Made by a program: the position numbers and the translations under genes
Shown: positions 7,645 to 14,878 of the stretch, piece by piece
Layout of the letters: each line of letters starts with the position of its first letter
Numbering within the stretch: position 1 is the stretch's first letter
The notes under the pieces: generated by a model
Database searches by the model: none
Told to the model about the DNA's origin: nothing
What the model saw: the letters and a program-made list of their open reading frames with translations, nothing else
Origin: Nitrospirota bacterium
GTDB lineage: Bacteria > Nitrospirota > UBA9217
DNA: 23,402 nucleotides
Assembly (NCBI GenBank): GCA_027456925.1
Contig: DAIDTZ010000172.1
Location: forward strand, 1 to 23,402
Reading direction: 5' to 3'

Positions 7645-8712
7645 TTACAGGTTTTTCAGCCGATCCGCGTTGGCCGCCGCCGTGAGTGCTTCGATAAATT
7701 CGTCGATATCGCCGTCCATGACCGCATCGATTTTATAGAGCGAAAGACCGACGCGGTGGTCGGTCACCCGGCTCTTGGGAAAGTTGTAGGTCCTGATCTT
7801 TTCACTGCGGTCGCCGGTGCCTACCTGCAACTTCCTCGCCGCCGATTCTTCGGCCTCTCTCTTCTCCCGCTCTTTTTCGAGCAGGCGCGATTTGAGGATC
7901 TTCATGGCCTTTTCGCGGTTTTTCAGCTGCGAACGCTCATCCTGGCAGGCAACGACCTCGCCGGTCGGGATGTGCGTGATCCGGACGGCAGAGTAGGTCG
8001 TGTTCACGCTCTGGCCGCCGGGGCCTGAAGAGCAATAGGTGTCGATGCGCAAATCCTTCTGCTCGATCTGGACATCCACGTCCTCGGCTTCGGGAATGAC
8101 CGCCACCGTTACGGTCGAGGTGTGGATGCGTCCGCTGGACTCCGTTGCCGGAACGCGCTGCACCCGGTGAACGCCGCTCTCGTACTTGAGCCTGCTGAAA
8201 ACGCCCTTGCCCTGGATCTGGGCCACGACTTCCTTGGCGCCGCCGACGCCCGTGGTGCTCATGTCGAGGAGCGTCAACTTCCAACGCTTCTTTTCGGCGT
8301 AGCGCGAATACATGCGGAAAAGCTCTGCGGCGAACAGGCCTGCCTCGTCCACGCCTGCGCCTGCGCGGATTTCGAGAAAGACGTTCTTGTCGTCCCGCGG
8401 GTCCTTGGGCACGAGCATGAGCCGGAGTTCCCGGTCCGTCTGTTCGATTTTCGGCCGGAGGTCTTTCAACTCGGCCTCGGCCATGGCGCGGAGTTCCGGG
8501 TCCGCCTGCTTGTCCTGGGTGATCTCCTCCGCTTCCGTGATCTGCCGAAGCATGCTTTGATAGGCGCGGTAGTGGCTCACCACGTCTTCGATCTCCGACC
8601 GCTCCCGGGAATATTTCTGATACCGCTGGTGGTCGGCGGCCACGCCGGGGTCGGACAGGAGCCTCGTCAGCTCGTCATATTTTTCCGCAACTGCATCTAA
8701 TTTTCTTAGCAT
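7645..8712 (-). CDS. prfA: Peptide chain release factor 1
   Basis: RF1 ends translation at UAA and UAG. The 355-aa product has the RF1 stop-codon motif PAT at 188-190 (HRVQRVPATE) and the peptidyl-hydrolysis motif GGQ at 232-234 (SSGPGGQSVNTT). The length is normal. The ATG at 8712 gives the usual RF1 N-terminus (MLRKLDAVAEKYDEL), but no Shine-Dalgarno is evident upstream. It is followed by prmC, whose product methylates this GGQ. The presence of RF1 is relevant to the amber codon in hisC, since RF1 would terminate there. Confidence 0.97.
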   Translation of the reverse strand: MLRKLDAVAEKYDELTRLLSDPGVAADHQRYQKYSRERSEIEDVVSHYRAYQSMLRQITEAEEITQDKQADPELRAMAEAELKDLRPKIEQTDRELRLMLVPKDPRDDKNVFLEIRAGAGVDEAGLFAAELFRMYSRYAEKKRWKLTLLDMSTTGVGGAKEVVAQIQGKGVFSRLKYESGVHRVQRVPATESSGRIHTSTVTVAVIPEAEDVDVQIEQKDLRIDTYCSSGPGGQSVNTTYSAVRITHIPTGEVVACQDERSQLKNREKAMKILKSRLLEKEREKREAEESAARKLQVGTGDRSEKIRTYNFPKSRVTDHRVGLSLYKIDAVMDGDIDEFIEALTAAANADRLKNL

Positions 8713-8714
8713 AA

Positions 8715-8880
8715 GTCAAAATCAATTCTGCCACTGAGGCACGGAGACACGAAGAAAAAATATGCCGTCCTTGCGAGAGGCCGGAGAGAGCGCGGCAATC
8801 TGGTCAGCTTCGAAATTGTTTCGTCGCTTTGCTCCTCGCAATGCCAATTCTCGTTGTCTTCTCTGTGGCGGAAAGGTTTC
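8715..8880. repeat. Composite inverted repeats between DUF1385 gene and prfA
   Basis: Two nested families fill this gap. The outer one is the GGAGACAC type (GCACGGAGACACGAAG at 8732-8747 and the facing CTTCTCTGTGGCGG at 8865-8878). The inner one has CCTTGCGAG...GCGGCAATCT (8767-8803) facing ATTGTTTCGTCGC...CTCCTCGCAATGCC (about 8815-8844). The inner family matches the sequence near 22087-22121. No reading frame of note lies here. Confidence 0.65.
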
Positions 8881-8885
8881 TCCAA

Positions 8886-8910
8886 CAAAAAACCCCGCTT
8901 CAGCGGGGTT
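8886..8910 (-). terminator. Intrinsic terminator overlapping the end of the DUF1385 gene
   Basis: The hairpin AACCCCGCT/AGCGGGGTT (8891-8910) is followed on the minus strand by a run of T (complement of 8887-8892). The TGA stop of the upstream gene (8900-8902) lies in the loop. A ribosome ending translation here would cover the stem, so termination may depend on ribosome release. The structure is clear; the coupling is inferred. Confidence 0.85.
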
Positions 8911-9793
8911 CCATCGCGATGGCTTCCTTGAGGGACCGGAGGGCCACCTCAATCTGATCGTCCGATGGCTCCCGGGTCGTGAGTCGCTGAAGCCAGAGCC
9001 CCGGCTGCATCAGGGCCTTGATCACGGGATGCCCGCATTTCGTTGCGCTGTACTTGATGAACTCATACCCCAGTCCGGCGATGAGCGGCAGGAGCACGAG
9101 CCGCGACAACCCTTTTGCCCAGAGAGGCCAGCTGCCCGGGATCAGGGAAAACACGAGGATGGAAAGCGCTATTACCGCGATCAGGAAGCTGGTGCCGCAC
9201 CGCGGATGGATCCGGGAGTAGGGCCGCGCATTCGGGACCGTGAGCTCGACCCCGGCTTCGTAGGCCGCGATGGACTTGTGCTCCGCCCCGTGGTATTCGA
9301 AGACCCGCCGGATGTCTTTCATGAAGGAGATGCCGGATACGTAGCCGAGAAAGAGGGCAACACGGAGCACGCCGTCCGTCAGATTGAACAGGACGCTGCT
9401 TTTCGTGACTGCGTCGTATCTCATGCCGAGCAGGTTGGTGAGCAGGAGCGGCAGCCCCAGGAAAAGGCCGAGCGAGAAGGCCAGCGCTACGATCATGGTT
9501 CCCGCCAGGGCAAGGGAGCCGATCTCCTCTTTTTTCCCGTCTTTGCTTTCGATCGCTTCATTCGCCGAAAAATTGAGCGCACGGATGCCGAGCCACAAGG
9601 CTTCGAACAGGGCCACCGAGCCCCTGATGATCTTCGTCTTGAACAGCGGGAACCGCTCGCTCAGCGGAAGGATCGCTTCCCGCAATACGGCGATCTCGGC
9701 AGCGGGTTTGCCGCCCTTGCGCACGGCCACGGTGAAGGCGTGCGGTGAGCGCATCATCACGCCCTCGAGCACGGCCTGCCCGCCGATATTCAT
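8900..9793 (-). CDS. DUF1385 (YqhQ-like) multi-pass membrane protein
   Basis: This is a 297-aa inner-membrane protein of the DUF1385 family. It starts with the family signature MNIGGQAVLEGVMMRSP. It has hydrophobic segments around residues 95-120 (ALAGTMIVALAFSLGLFLGL), 145-160, and 205-250 (FLIAVIALSILVFSLIP; LVLLPLIAGLGYEF). Conserved family motifs are FEYHGAEHKSIAAYE and the C-terminal ATKCGHPVIKALMQPGLWLQ. The molecular role is not settled; it is usually found, as here, beside rpmE and prfA. The ATG at 9793 is preferred over a GTG at 9805 because GAGGTG lies 8 nt upstream. The stop codon sits in the loop of the downstream terminator. Confidence 0.92.
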   Translation of the reverse strand: MNIGGQAVLEGVMMRSPHAFTVAVRKGGKPAAEIAVLREAILPLSERFPLFKTKIIRGSVALFEALWLGIRALNFSANEAIESKDGKKEEIGSLALAGTMIVALAFSLGLFLGLPLLLTNLLGMRYDAVTKSSVLFNLTDGVLRVALFLGYVSGISFMKDIRRVFEYHGAEHKSIAAYEAGVELTVPNARPYSRIHPRCGTSFLIAVIALSILVFSLIPGSWPLWAKGLSRLVLLPLIAGLGYEFIKYSATKCGHPVIKALMQPGLWLQRLTTREPSDDQIEVALRSLKEAIAMEPR

Positions 9794-9832
9794 GTTTTCG
9801 GGCACCTCAGAACCTCACAGAGGGTCATGCAG

Positions 9833-9886
9833 CAAGTAGCAAGGATATGGTTTACCCTTGCCCCTTGCTGCTTGACCCTTGCCCCT
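9833..9886. repeat. Heptamer repeat between rpmE and DUF1385 gene
   Basis: A left part with GCAAGTA, GCAAGGA (about 9832-9845) faces a right part of CCCTTGC (9855-9861), CCCTTGC (9862-9868), TGCTTGA and CCCTTGC (9876-9882). It is the same unit family as at 43-122 and 811-870. Confidence 0.75.
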
Positions 9887-9892
9887 TCGGGT

Positions 9893-10093
9893 TTACGCCT
9901 TATTGTATTTCTTCCTGAACTTGTCGATGCGGCCTTCGGTGTCGATGAGCTTCTGCTTGCCGGTAAAGAAGGGGTGGCAGTTCGAGCAAATATCGAGCCT
10001 TATGCTCGGCTTGGTGGAGCGGGTCTGGAACGATTCGCCGCATGCGCAGTGAACCGTTGCTACCTTGTAGTCGGGATGAATATCTTGCTTCAT
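9893..10093 (-). CDS. rpmE: 50S ribosomal protein L31
   Basis: L31 is a 66-aa zinc-binding protein of the large subunit that bridges to the 30S head. The sequence MKQDIHPDYKVATVHC is typical, and the four cysteines of the zinc (C+) form are present (C16, C18, C36, C39 in HCACGES and DICSNCHPF). The ATG at 10093 has a strong AGGAGGA upstream, so the longer upstream frame is not used. It lies between rho and the DUF1385 gene and has a likely promoter and hairpin leader of its own. Confidence 0.97.
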   Translation of the reverse strand: MKQDIHPDYKVATVHCACGESFQTRSTKPSIRLDICSNCHPFFTGKQKLIDTEGRIDKFRKKYNKA

Positions 10094-10117
10094 TGTACGT
10101 TCCTCCTGAAATAAACC

Positions 10118-10144
10118 ATAGCCACAGCTCGTAGCTGTGGCTAT
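10118..10144 (-). promoter_or_regulatory. 12-bp hairpin in the rpmE leader
   Basis: ATAGCCACAGCT (10118-10129) and its exact complement (10133-10144) flank a 3-nt CGT loop. In the minus-strand mRNA the hairpin starts within about 10 nt of the predicted start site and ends about 15 nt before the ribosome-binding site. Some bacterial rpmE genes have structured leaders that bind L31; whether this is one is inference. On the plus strand it is followed by five T, so it could also stop antisense transcription. Confidence 0.6.
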
Positions 10145-10160
10145 TTTTGTTAAGGCCGAG

Positions 10161-10189
10161 ATAATATACCAAACTGCGCAAAAATACAA
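10161..10189 (-). promoter_or_regulatory. Putative sigma70 promoter for rpmE
   Basis: On the minus strand TTGTAT (-35, complement of 10184-10189) is separated by 17 bp from TATTAT (-10, complement of 10161-10166). It lies between the rho stop and the rpmE leader hairpin and would allow rpmE expression apart from rho. Confidence 0.55.
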
Positions 10190-10197
10190 GAGAAAAA

Positions 10198-11445
10198 TTA
10201 TTTGTTCATGGAGTCGAGGAAGTCCCTGTTGGTCTTGGCCTGCTTCAGCTTCTCGAGCAGGAACTCCATGCTTTCGACCGTGGACAGCGGGTTCAGCACC
10301 TTGCGGAGCACCCACATGCGGTTCAGGTCTTCCTTCTCCACGAGCAGTTCTTCCTTCCGGGTCCCCGAGGCGTTGATGTCGATGGCCGGGAACACGCGCT
10401 TGTCCACGAGCTTCCGGTCCAGGTGGAGTTCCATGTTGCCGGTGCCCTTGAATTCCTCGAAGATCACGTCGTCCATGCGGCTGCCCGTATCGACCAGCGC
10501 GGTGGCCAGGATCGTGAGACTGCCGCCGTTCTCGATGCTGCGGGCCGCGCCGAAGAAGCGCTTGGGCCGCTGGAGCGCGTTCGCGTCCAGACCGCCTGAC
10601 AGCACCTTGCCCGAGGCGGGAATGATGGCGTTATGCGCACGGGCGAGGCGGGTGATGCTGTCCAGCAGGATCACCACGTCTTTTTTGTGCTCCACGAGAC
10701 GCTTGGCGCGCTCGCTCACCATGTCCGCGACCTGCACATGCCGTTGCGGCGGCTCGTCAAAGGTGGAACTGATGATCTCGGCTTTGACCTGGCGCTGCCA
10801 GTCCGTGACCTCTTCGGGCCGTTCATCGATCAGGAGCACGATCAGCTTAATGTCGGTATGGTTTTTCAGGATGGCCTTGGCAATGGACTGGAGCAGCATG
10901 GTCTTGCCGGTCCGCGGCGGCGCCACGATCATGCCGCGCTGGCCCATGCCGATGGGGGTGACGAGATCTATGGCTCGCGTTGTATAATCAGTGGGAGAAT
11001 ATTCGAGCTTGATCTTTTTTTCGGGATAGTAGGGAGTGAGGTTGTCGAAGAGGATCTTGGACCGGGAGATCTCAGGGTCCTCGTAGTTGATGGCGTCAAC
11101 TTTGAGCAAAGCGAAGTAGCGTTCGCCTTCCTTGGGCGGACGGATCTGTCCGGAAACCGTGTCGCCGGTGCGGATGCTGAATCGCCGTATCTGGGAGGGA
11201 GATACGTAGATGTCGTCCGGGCCCGGCAGATAGTTGTAATCCGGCGCCCGGAGGAAACCGAATCCGTCGGGCAGGATCTCAAGCACGCCTTCTCCGAAGA
11301 TCATGCCGTTCTTCTCGGTCTGGGCCTGCAGGATGGCGAAAATGAGCTCTTGTTTCCGCATACCGCTGACGCCTTCGACCTTCAGTTCATCCGCCATGGT
11401 GGTCAGTTCGGCGATGCTTTTGCCTTTTAGTTCTACTAAATTCAT
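10198..11445 (-). CDS. rho: Transcription termination factor Rho
   Basis: Rho is the hexameric RNA-dependent ATPase that ends transcription of untranslated RNA. The 415-aa protein is of standard length without a large N-terminal insertion. It has an N-terminal helical domain, a cold-shock-like RNA-binding domain (GEGVLEILPDGFGFLRAPDYNY region, residues 50-120), Walker A APPRTGKT at 175-182, Walker B VVILLD at 257-262, and the Q and R loop region LSGGLDANALQRPKRFFG (282-299). ATG at 11445 has AAGGAG upstream. Its mRNA has a promoter near 11757-11785 and a ~300-nt C-rich leader, which suggests autoregulation. Confidence 0.98.
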   Translation of the reverse strand: MNLVELKGKSIAELTTMADELKVEGVSGMRKQELIFAILQAQTEKNGMIFGEGVLEILPDGFGFLRAPDYNYLPGPDDIYVSPSQIRRFSIRTGDTVSGQIRPPKEGERYFALLKVDAINYEDPEISRSKILFDNLTPYYPEKKIKLEYSPTDYTTRAIDLVTPIGMGQRGMIVAPPRTGKTMLLQSIAKAILKNHTDIKLIVLLIDERPEEVTDWQRQVKAEIISSTFDEPPQRHVQVADMVSERAKRLVEHKKDVVILLDSITRLARAHNAIIPASGKVLSGGLDANALQRPKRFFGAARSIENGGSLTILATALVDTGSRMDDVIFEEFKGTGNMELHLDRKLVDKRVFPAIDINASGTRKEELLVEKEDLNRMWVLRKVLNPLSTVESMEFLLEKLKQAKTNRDFLDSMNK

Positions 11446-11750
11446 TATTTACTCCTTGGCCCGGGTTTGAGGGGCAGATGGGGTCTCTTCCTTGTAACGG
11501 GGGTGGGTTGGTGGTTTATAGTGCTCCTGTAAGCGTTTGAACGCATGAATGCGCAAAAAAGTCGAGTTTTGAAAGGCGGCGGGCCTTCAGCTTATTGGAT
11601 TGTGTGATGTATGGTTAGCGACTCTGCCAGCTTGTGAGTTTGAAACGGACGTGCCTTCCTCTTGTACATAGGGTGCGTATTTTTGTTTACCTGAGTTATA
11701 TGAGTGTGCTGGGTTTGGAAATAGGGGTTGTTGTTTAGGCCAGTACGTTA
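11446..11750 (-). promoter_or_regulatory. Long C-rich rho 5' leader
   Basis: From the predicted start near 11750 to the rho ATG the minus-strand transcript is about 305 nt. It is visibly poor in G and rich in C and A over long parts, for example CAACAACCCC, CCAAACCCAGCAC and ACCACCAACCCACCCCC. Such sequence is what Rho loads on (rut-like). E. coli rho has a leader of comparable size used for attenuation by Rho itself. The sequence properties are seen directly; the autoregulation is inferred. Confidence 0.65.
11592..11669 (-). CDS. Possible 25-residue leader ORF upstream of rho
   Basis: Within the rho leader an ATG (11667-11669) opens a 25-codon frame ending in TAA (11592-11594). The peptide begins MYKRKARPFQTHK and is basic. 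No Shine-Dalgarno is seen. E. coli has a leader peptide (rhoL) in the same place, but no sequence similarity is claimed. It may be chance. Confidence 0.25.
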   Translation of the reverse strand: MYKRKARPFQTHKLAESLTIHHTIQ

Positions 11751-11756
11751 AAAAAA

Positions 11757-11785
11757 AATATACCGCATAAACGCTCTTTTGTCAA
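11757..11785 (-). promoter_or_regulatory. Sigma70 promoter of rho
   Basis: On the minus strand a perfect TTGACA (complement of 11780-11785) is followed after exactly 17 bp by TATATT (complement of 11757-11762) and a T-rich start region. This is one of the best promoter matches in the window. It faces rho, about 310 bp from its start codon. Confidence 0.88.
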
Positions 11786-11892
11786 CATTTTATTTTCCCC
11801 CTGTTGTGCTGGTGCAGATTTTATGCTAACGTAAAGCGGTGCAATTGTTCAGGTAGACAGGCTGAAGGTAAGAAGCTGCCAGAAGGTCAGGT

Positions 11893-12531
11893 ATGCCTCA
11901 ATATAAATATAGAGCAAGGGATAAAGAGGGCGTCCTGCAGACGGGGACCATGGAGGCGCGGGGCAGGGAGGCCGTGGCGGACCAGCTTTCCAAGCAGGGG
12001 GTCATTCCTGATCGAGGCGAAAATCGTTGAAGTGCCGACCAACTATGCATGGGACCTCGGCGTACAGTGGGGGCGGAAAGTATACGAGCACGAACAACCA
12101 GGGATCCACGGTGTTTACTGGCGGGACGACCGGGGTTAACAGAAGCAGCACGAGCGGAGGCACGGGGGGTGCCTGACATCGGTTTGGCCGTTATCTCGGT
12201 CAGCCTGTCCCTGTCGGCCATTCCGACGATCACGAACGACAACAGGATCGCCATGGCGATCAAAGTGGAAAAATCGGAGCCCGATTTTTCGAATGAGGTA
12301 AACGGCATTCCCACGATCACGAAACGGGACGCGAACACCGAGGTGGTCGTAAGCGACGGCGAGACGATCGTAATCGGCGGGATCATTACCAGGAACGAAG
12401 GCGAGTCGGAATCCGGGGTGCTGCTTTTGTCCAAGATCCCGATCATCGGGTGGCTCTTTAAGAACAAGAACACGTTCAAGAACGAACAGGAGCTCATGAT
12501 TTTCATCACGCCGACAATCGTCAAGGACTGA
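11893..12531 (+). pseudogene. Fossil of type IV pilus genes: pilC 5' end fused to pilQ pieces
   Basis: An ATG at 11893 opens MPQYKYRARDKEGVLQTGTMEA and runs to KQGVIP, the N-terminus of PilC/GspF inner-membrane platform proteins (~40 residues). The frame then meets a stop at 12028-12030. Near 12003 the text changes in another frame to FLIEAKIVEVPTNYAWDLGVQWG, a secretin (PilQ/GspD) N-domain motif. After a G-run (12069-12073) the match moves to a third frame (YTSTNNQGSTVFTGGTTG from 12081). It shifts again to the secretin C-terminus, IKVEKSEPDFSNEVNGIPTI, SDGETIVIGGI and LSKIPIIGWLFKNK, ending ELMIFITPTIVKD. The middle of the secretin domain is missing. So at least two deletions and two frameshifts occurred; in intact pil clusters several genes can separate pilC and pilQ. 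Confidence 0.85.
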
Positions 12532-12567
12532 GCCCGCGCCACCGCGACGCAAGTCTTTCTTTCGTCG

Positions 12568-12596
12568 TTGACACGCTTGCCCTGTCGTAGTATAAC
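12568..12596 (+). promoter_or_regulatory. Sigma70 promoter abutting the Rieske start codon
   Basis: TTGACA (12568-12573), a 17-bp spacer and TATAAC (12591-12596) form a near-consensus promoter. The expected start site, 6-7 nt downstream, is 12602-12603, which is the ATG of the next gene. No Shine-Dalgarno precedes that ATG, so the transcript is probably leaderless. Confidence 0.75.
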
Positions 12597-12601
12597 CACT
12601 C

Positions 12602-13054
12602 ATGGAAACAGACCGCCGGGAATTTATCAAAAAGGCGCTCTACAGCGTCGTCGCGCTGCTCGGTCTTGGCGTCTTAATCCCCGGCATAAGGCTTTTTGCT
12701 CCCGGCGAAGTGCGTAAAAAAGAGCTGGCCTTTTTCCCCCTCATTTCCGAAGACGATCTGCCGCGTTCCGGAGTCAAGAAGATGGAACTGACTTTTTCCG
12801 TGAACGGCAGGGAACGGAAGACCAGGGTCTATCTCGTTTCGTCTCCGGAAGGGCCGACGGTGTTTTCCGCAGTCTGCTCCCACCTCGGCTGCCTTGTTAA
12901 TTTTCAGAAAGAGAAGAACGAATTCGTTTGCCCCTGCCACGGCGGCAGATACGATCTTGCCGGAAAGAACATCGCGGGTCCGCCGCCCGCGCCGCTTACG
13001 AGGCTGCCGATAAAGATCCAAAAGGGCGTGGTGATGGCGGGGCTCAAGGTGTGA
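12602..13054 (+). CDS. Rieske 2Fe-2S protein of a cytochrome b6f/bc-type complex
   Basis: This 150-aa protein is the Fe-S subunit that takes electrons from quinol at the periplasmic side. It begins METDRREFIKKALYSVVALLGLG, a twin-arginine motif plus a membrane anchor. The cluster-binding boxes are CSHLGC (C92, H94, C97) and CPCHGG (C110, C112, H113); C97 and C112 would form the usual disulfide. The length is short, as in b6f-type Rieske proteins. The two cytochrome b genes follow, so it belongs to a quinol:acceptor oxidoreductase. The start overlaps the expected transcription start; no other Met is available downstream before the Tat motif. Confidence 0.95.
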   Translation: METDRREFIKKALYSVVALLGLGVLIPGIRLFAPGEVRKKELAFFPLISEDDLPRSGVKKMELTFSVNGRERKTRVYLVSSPEGPTVFSAVCSHLGCLVNFQKEKNEFVCPCHGGRYDLAGKNIAGPPPAPLTRLPIKIQKGVVMAGLKV

Positions 13055-13070
13055 ATAGTCAACGCGCGGA

Positions 13071-13091
13071 GTTCAGAGTACACAGTGCAGA
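13071..13091. repeat. Short heptamer array between the Rieske gene and petB-like gene
   Basis: Three 7-bp units in register, GTTCAGA, GTACACA and GTGCAGA (pattern GTNCANA), occupy half of the 46-bp gap just before the cytochrome b6 start codon. Confidence 0.65.
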
Positions 13092-13100
13092 GTATTTTTA

Positions 13101-13775
<675 letters not shown>

Positions 13776-13884
13776 GACTGTTCCTCCGAGCAAGTCATTC
13801 GTAATATCTTTTCTCCGCGTCTCAGCGGCTCCGCGGTAGATTCTACTTTTGCGATATCATCAAGATTTATCAAGGTTATCAAGA

Positions 13885-14268
13885 ATGGCCAGAAAAGACG
13901 AAAATATTTTCTTCCCCCGCTACCTCTTTGAGATCGCTCTTGTTGCGCTGTTTACCGTCGAGGTGGTCCTGCTGCTCGCCGCCCTGTTTCATCCTGCCGT
14001 GGGCAGGGAAATCGATTTTTCCGCACAATACAGCCCCCGTCCTGAATGGTATTTTCTCTTCCTGTATCAGCTTACCAAGTACTTCCCCGGCCGATGGACG
14101 TTCGTGGGCGCCGTTTTGCTGCCCGGTCTTGCGTTCAGTGCCCTGCTCCTGGCGCCCTTTCTGGATGGCGGCAGAAAAACTGCACTTCGGCATCGCAAGG
14201 TTGCCGCAGCAACGGGATTCGGCCTGCTGCTGGCAATAATCTGCCTTACGATTCTTTCTCTCCTATAA
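13885..14268 (+). CDS. Cytochrome b6f-type subunit IV (C-terminal half of cytochrome b)
   Basis: This 127-aa protein supplies the quinol-oxidation site and three membrane helices (about residues 15-37, 73-92 and 105-126). The Qo motif PEWYFLFLYQLTKYF is present. ATG at 13885 (MARKDENIFFPRYLFE) is preferred over an in-frame ATG at 13849 because AAGG lies just upstream and the extra 12 residues are unlike the family. Together with the 13101 gene it makes a full cytochrome b split as in b6f complexes. No cytochrome f, c1 or multiheme c gene is seen next to it, so the electron acceptor is encoded elsewhere. Confidence 0.92.
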   Translation: MARKDENIFFPRYLFEIALVALFTVEVVLLLAALFHPAVGREIDFSAQYSPRPEWYFLFLYQLTKYFPGRWTFVGAVLLPGLAFSALLLAPFLDGGRKTALRHRKVAAATGFGLLLAIICLTILSLL

Positions 14269-14560
14269 GCGGACTCGCAGACCCTATAATAATCCTAAAT
14301 AGACAGTTAACCTGTTGCTAATGTATGAAATCCGAAAAACGAGTATTGACAGAAAACCTTGTTTTTGATAAGTTACTACATCCGTTCTGTCAAAACTCAC
14401 CGTGCTTTTGTTCCATCGTGTTCCGAAATGAACCATGAGGAAGGGATGACTGAGAGGGTCTTGCATTCTAACCGGAACATATTACTCATCACGATTTTGT
14501 CAACGGGACGTTTTTTTGTGAATGGCCCGACTATCCGCACTACCTTAAAGGAGGAAGAAC
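14269..14560. other. Leader region of the sulfur genes with 9-bp inverted repeat
   Basis: This 292-bp gap contains no convincing gene. TTGACAGAA (14346-14354) and its exact complement TTCTGTCAA (14385-14393) form a spaced inverted repeat; the first arm includes a perfect -35 (TTGACA), with TAAGTT 17 bp downstream as a weak -10. The repeat could be an operator over a promoter for the tusA-like gene. A strong AAAGGAGGAAG ribosome-binding site ends the region. Confidence 0.5.
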
Positions 14561-14809
14561 ATGTCAGTTAAAACCGCAACACCAGATCAGACGTTGGATA
14601 CCCTCGGCAGGGTGTGTCCTTATCCGCTGCTCCTGACAAAGAAGGCTCTCGAGAAACTTGCGAGCGGCCAGACCATCAAAGTGCTCTGCGATGCTCCGGC
14701 ATCGGCTGAGGACAGTATTCCTCGCTATGCTGAAAAACAGGGCTATGGTTTCGAGGCAGTGAAGCTCGACGACAAAGGCTACTGGGAGCTCTACATCAAG
14801 AAGTCCTAA
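14561..14809 (+). CDS. TusA/SirA-family sulfur carrier protein
   Basis: This 82-aa cytoplasmic protein has the family fold and the active-site motif CPYP (C19 in GRVCPYPLLLTKKAL), which carries a persulfide. The rest (SGQTIKVLCDAPASAEDSIPRYAEKQGY) matches TusA/YedF-like carriers. It is preceded by a strong AAAGGAGG and followed 69 bp later by a YeeE/YedE transporter. TusA-like proteins and YeeE/YedE transporters are often paired (TsuA-TsuB), so it likely receives sulfur imported by the neighbour and hands it to the DsrE-like proteins downstream. The partner relation is inferred. Confidence 0.92.
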   Translation: MSVKTATPDQTLDTLGRVCPYPLLLTKKALEKLASGQTIKVLCDAPASAEDSIPRYAEKQGYGFEAVKLDDKGYWELYIKKS

Positions 14810-14878
14810 CTCCAGGGGTGGGGTTTAGCAACAGTGAAGAAGAAACCAAAGGGGGAGCAAATCTAAAAGGGGGGAAGA

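Noticed and set aside
10118..10144. Intrinsic terminator for rho
   Set aside because: On the minus strand the hairpin is not followed by a T tract (ATGGTTTATTTC). The T run is on the plus-strand side, so it does not fit termination of rho.
12049..12531. A genuine 160-aa protein from the open frame over the pilQ remnant
   Set aside because: Only its C-terminal ~110 residues resemble a secretin. The N-terminal part is out-of-frame pilQ sequence, and neighbouring frames carry adjacent secretin pieces, so it is a pseudogene fragment.
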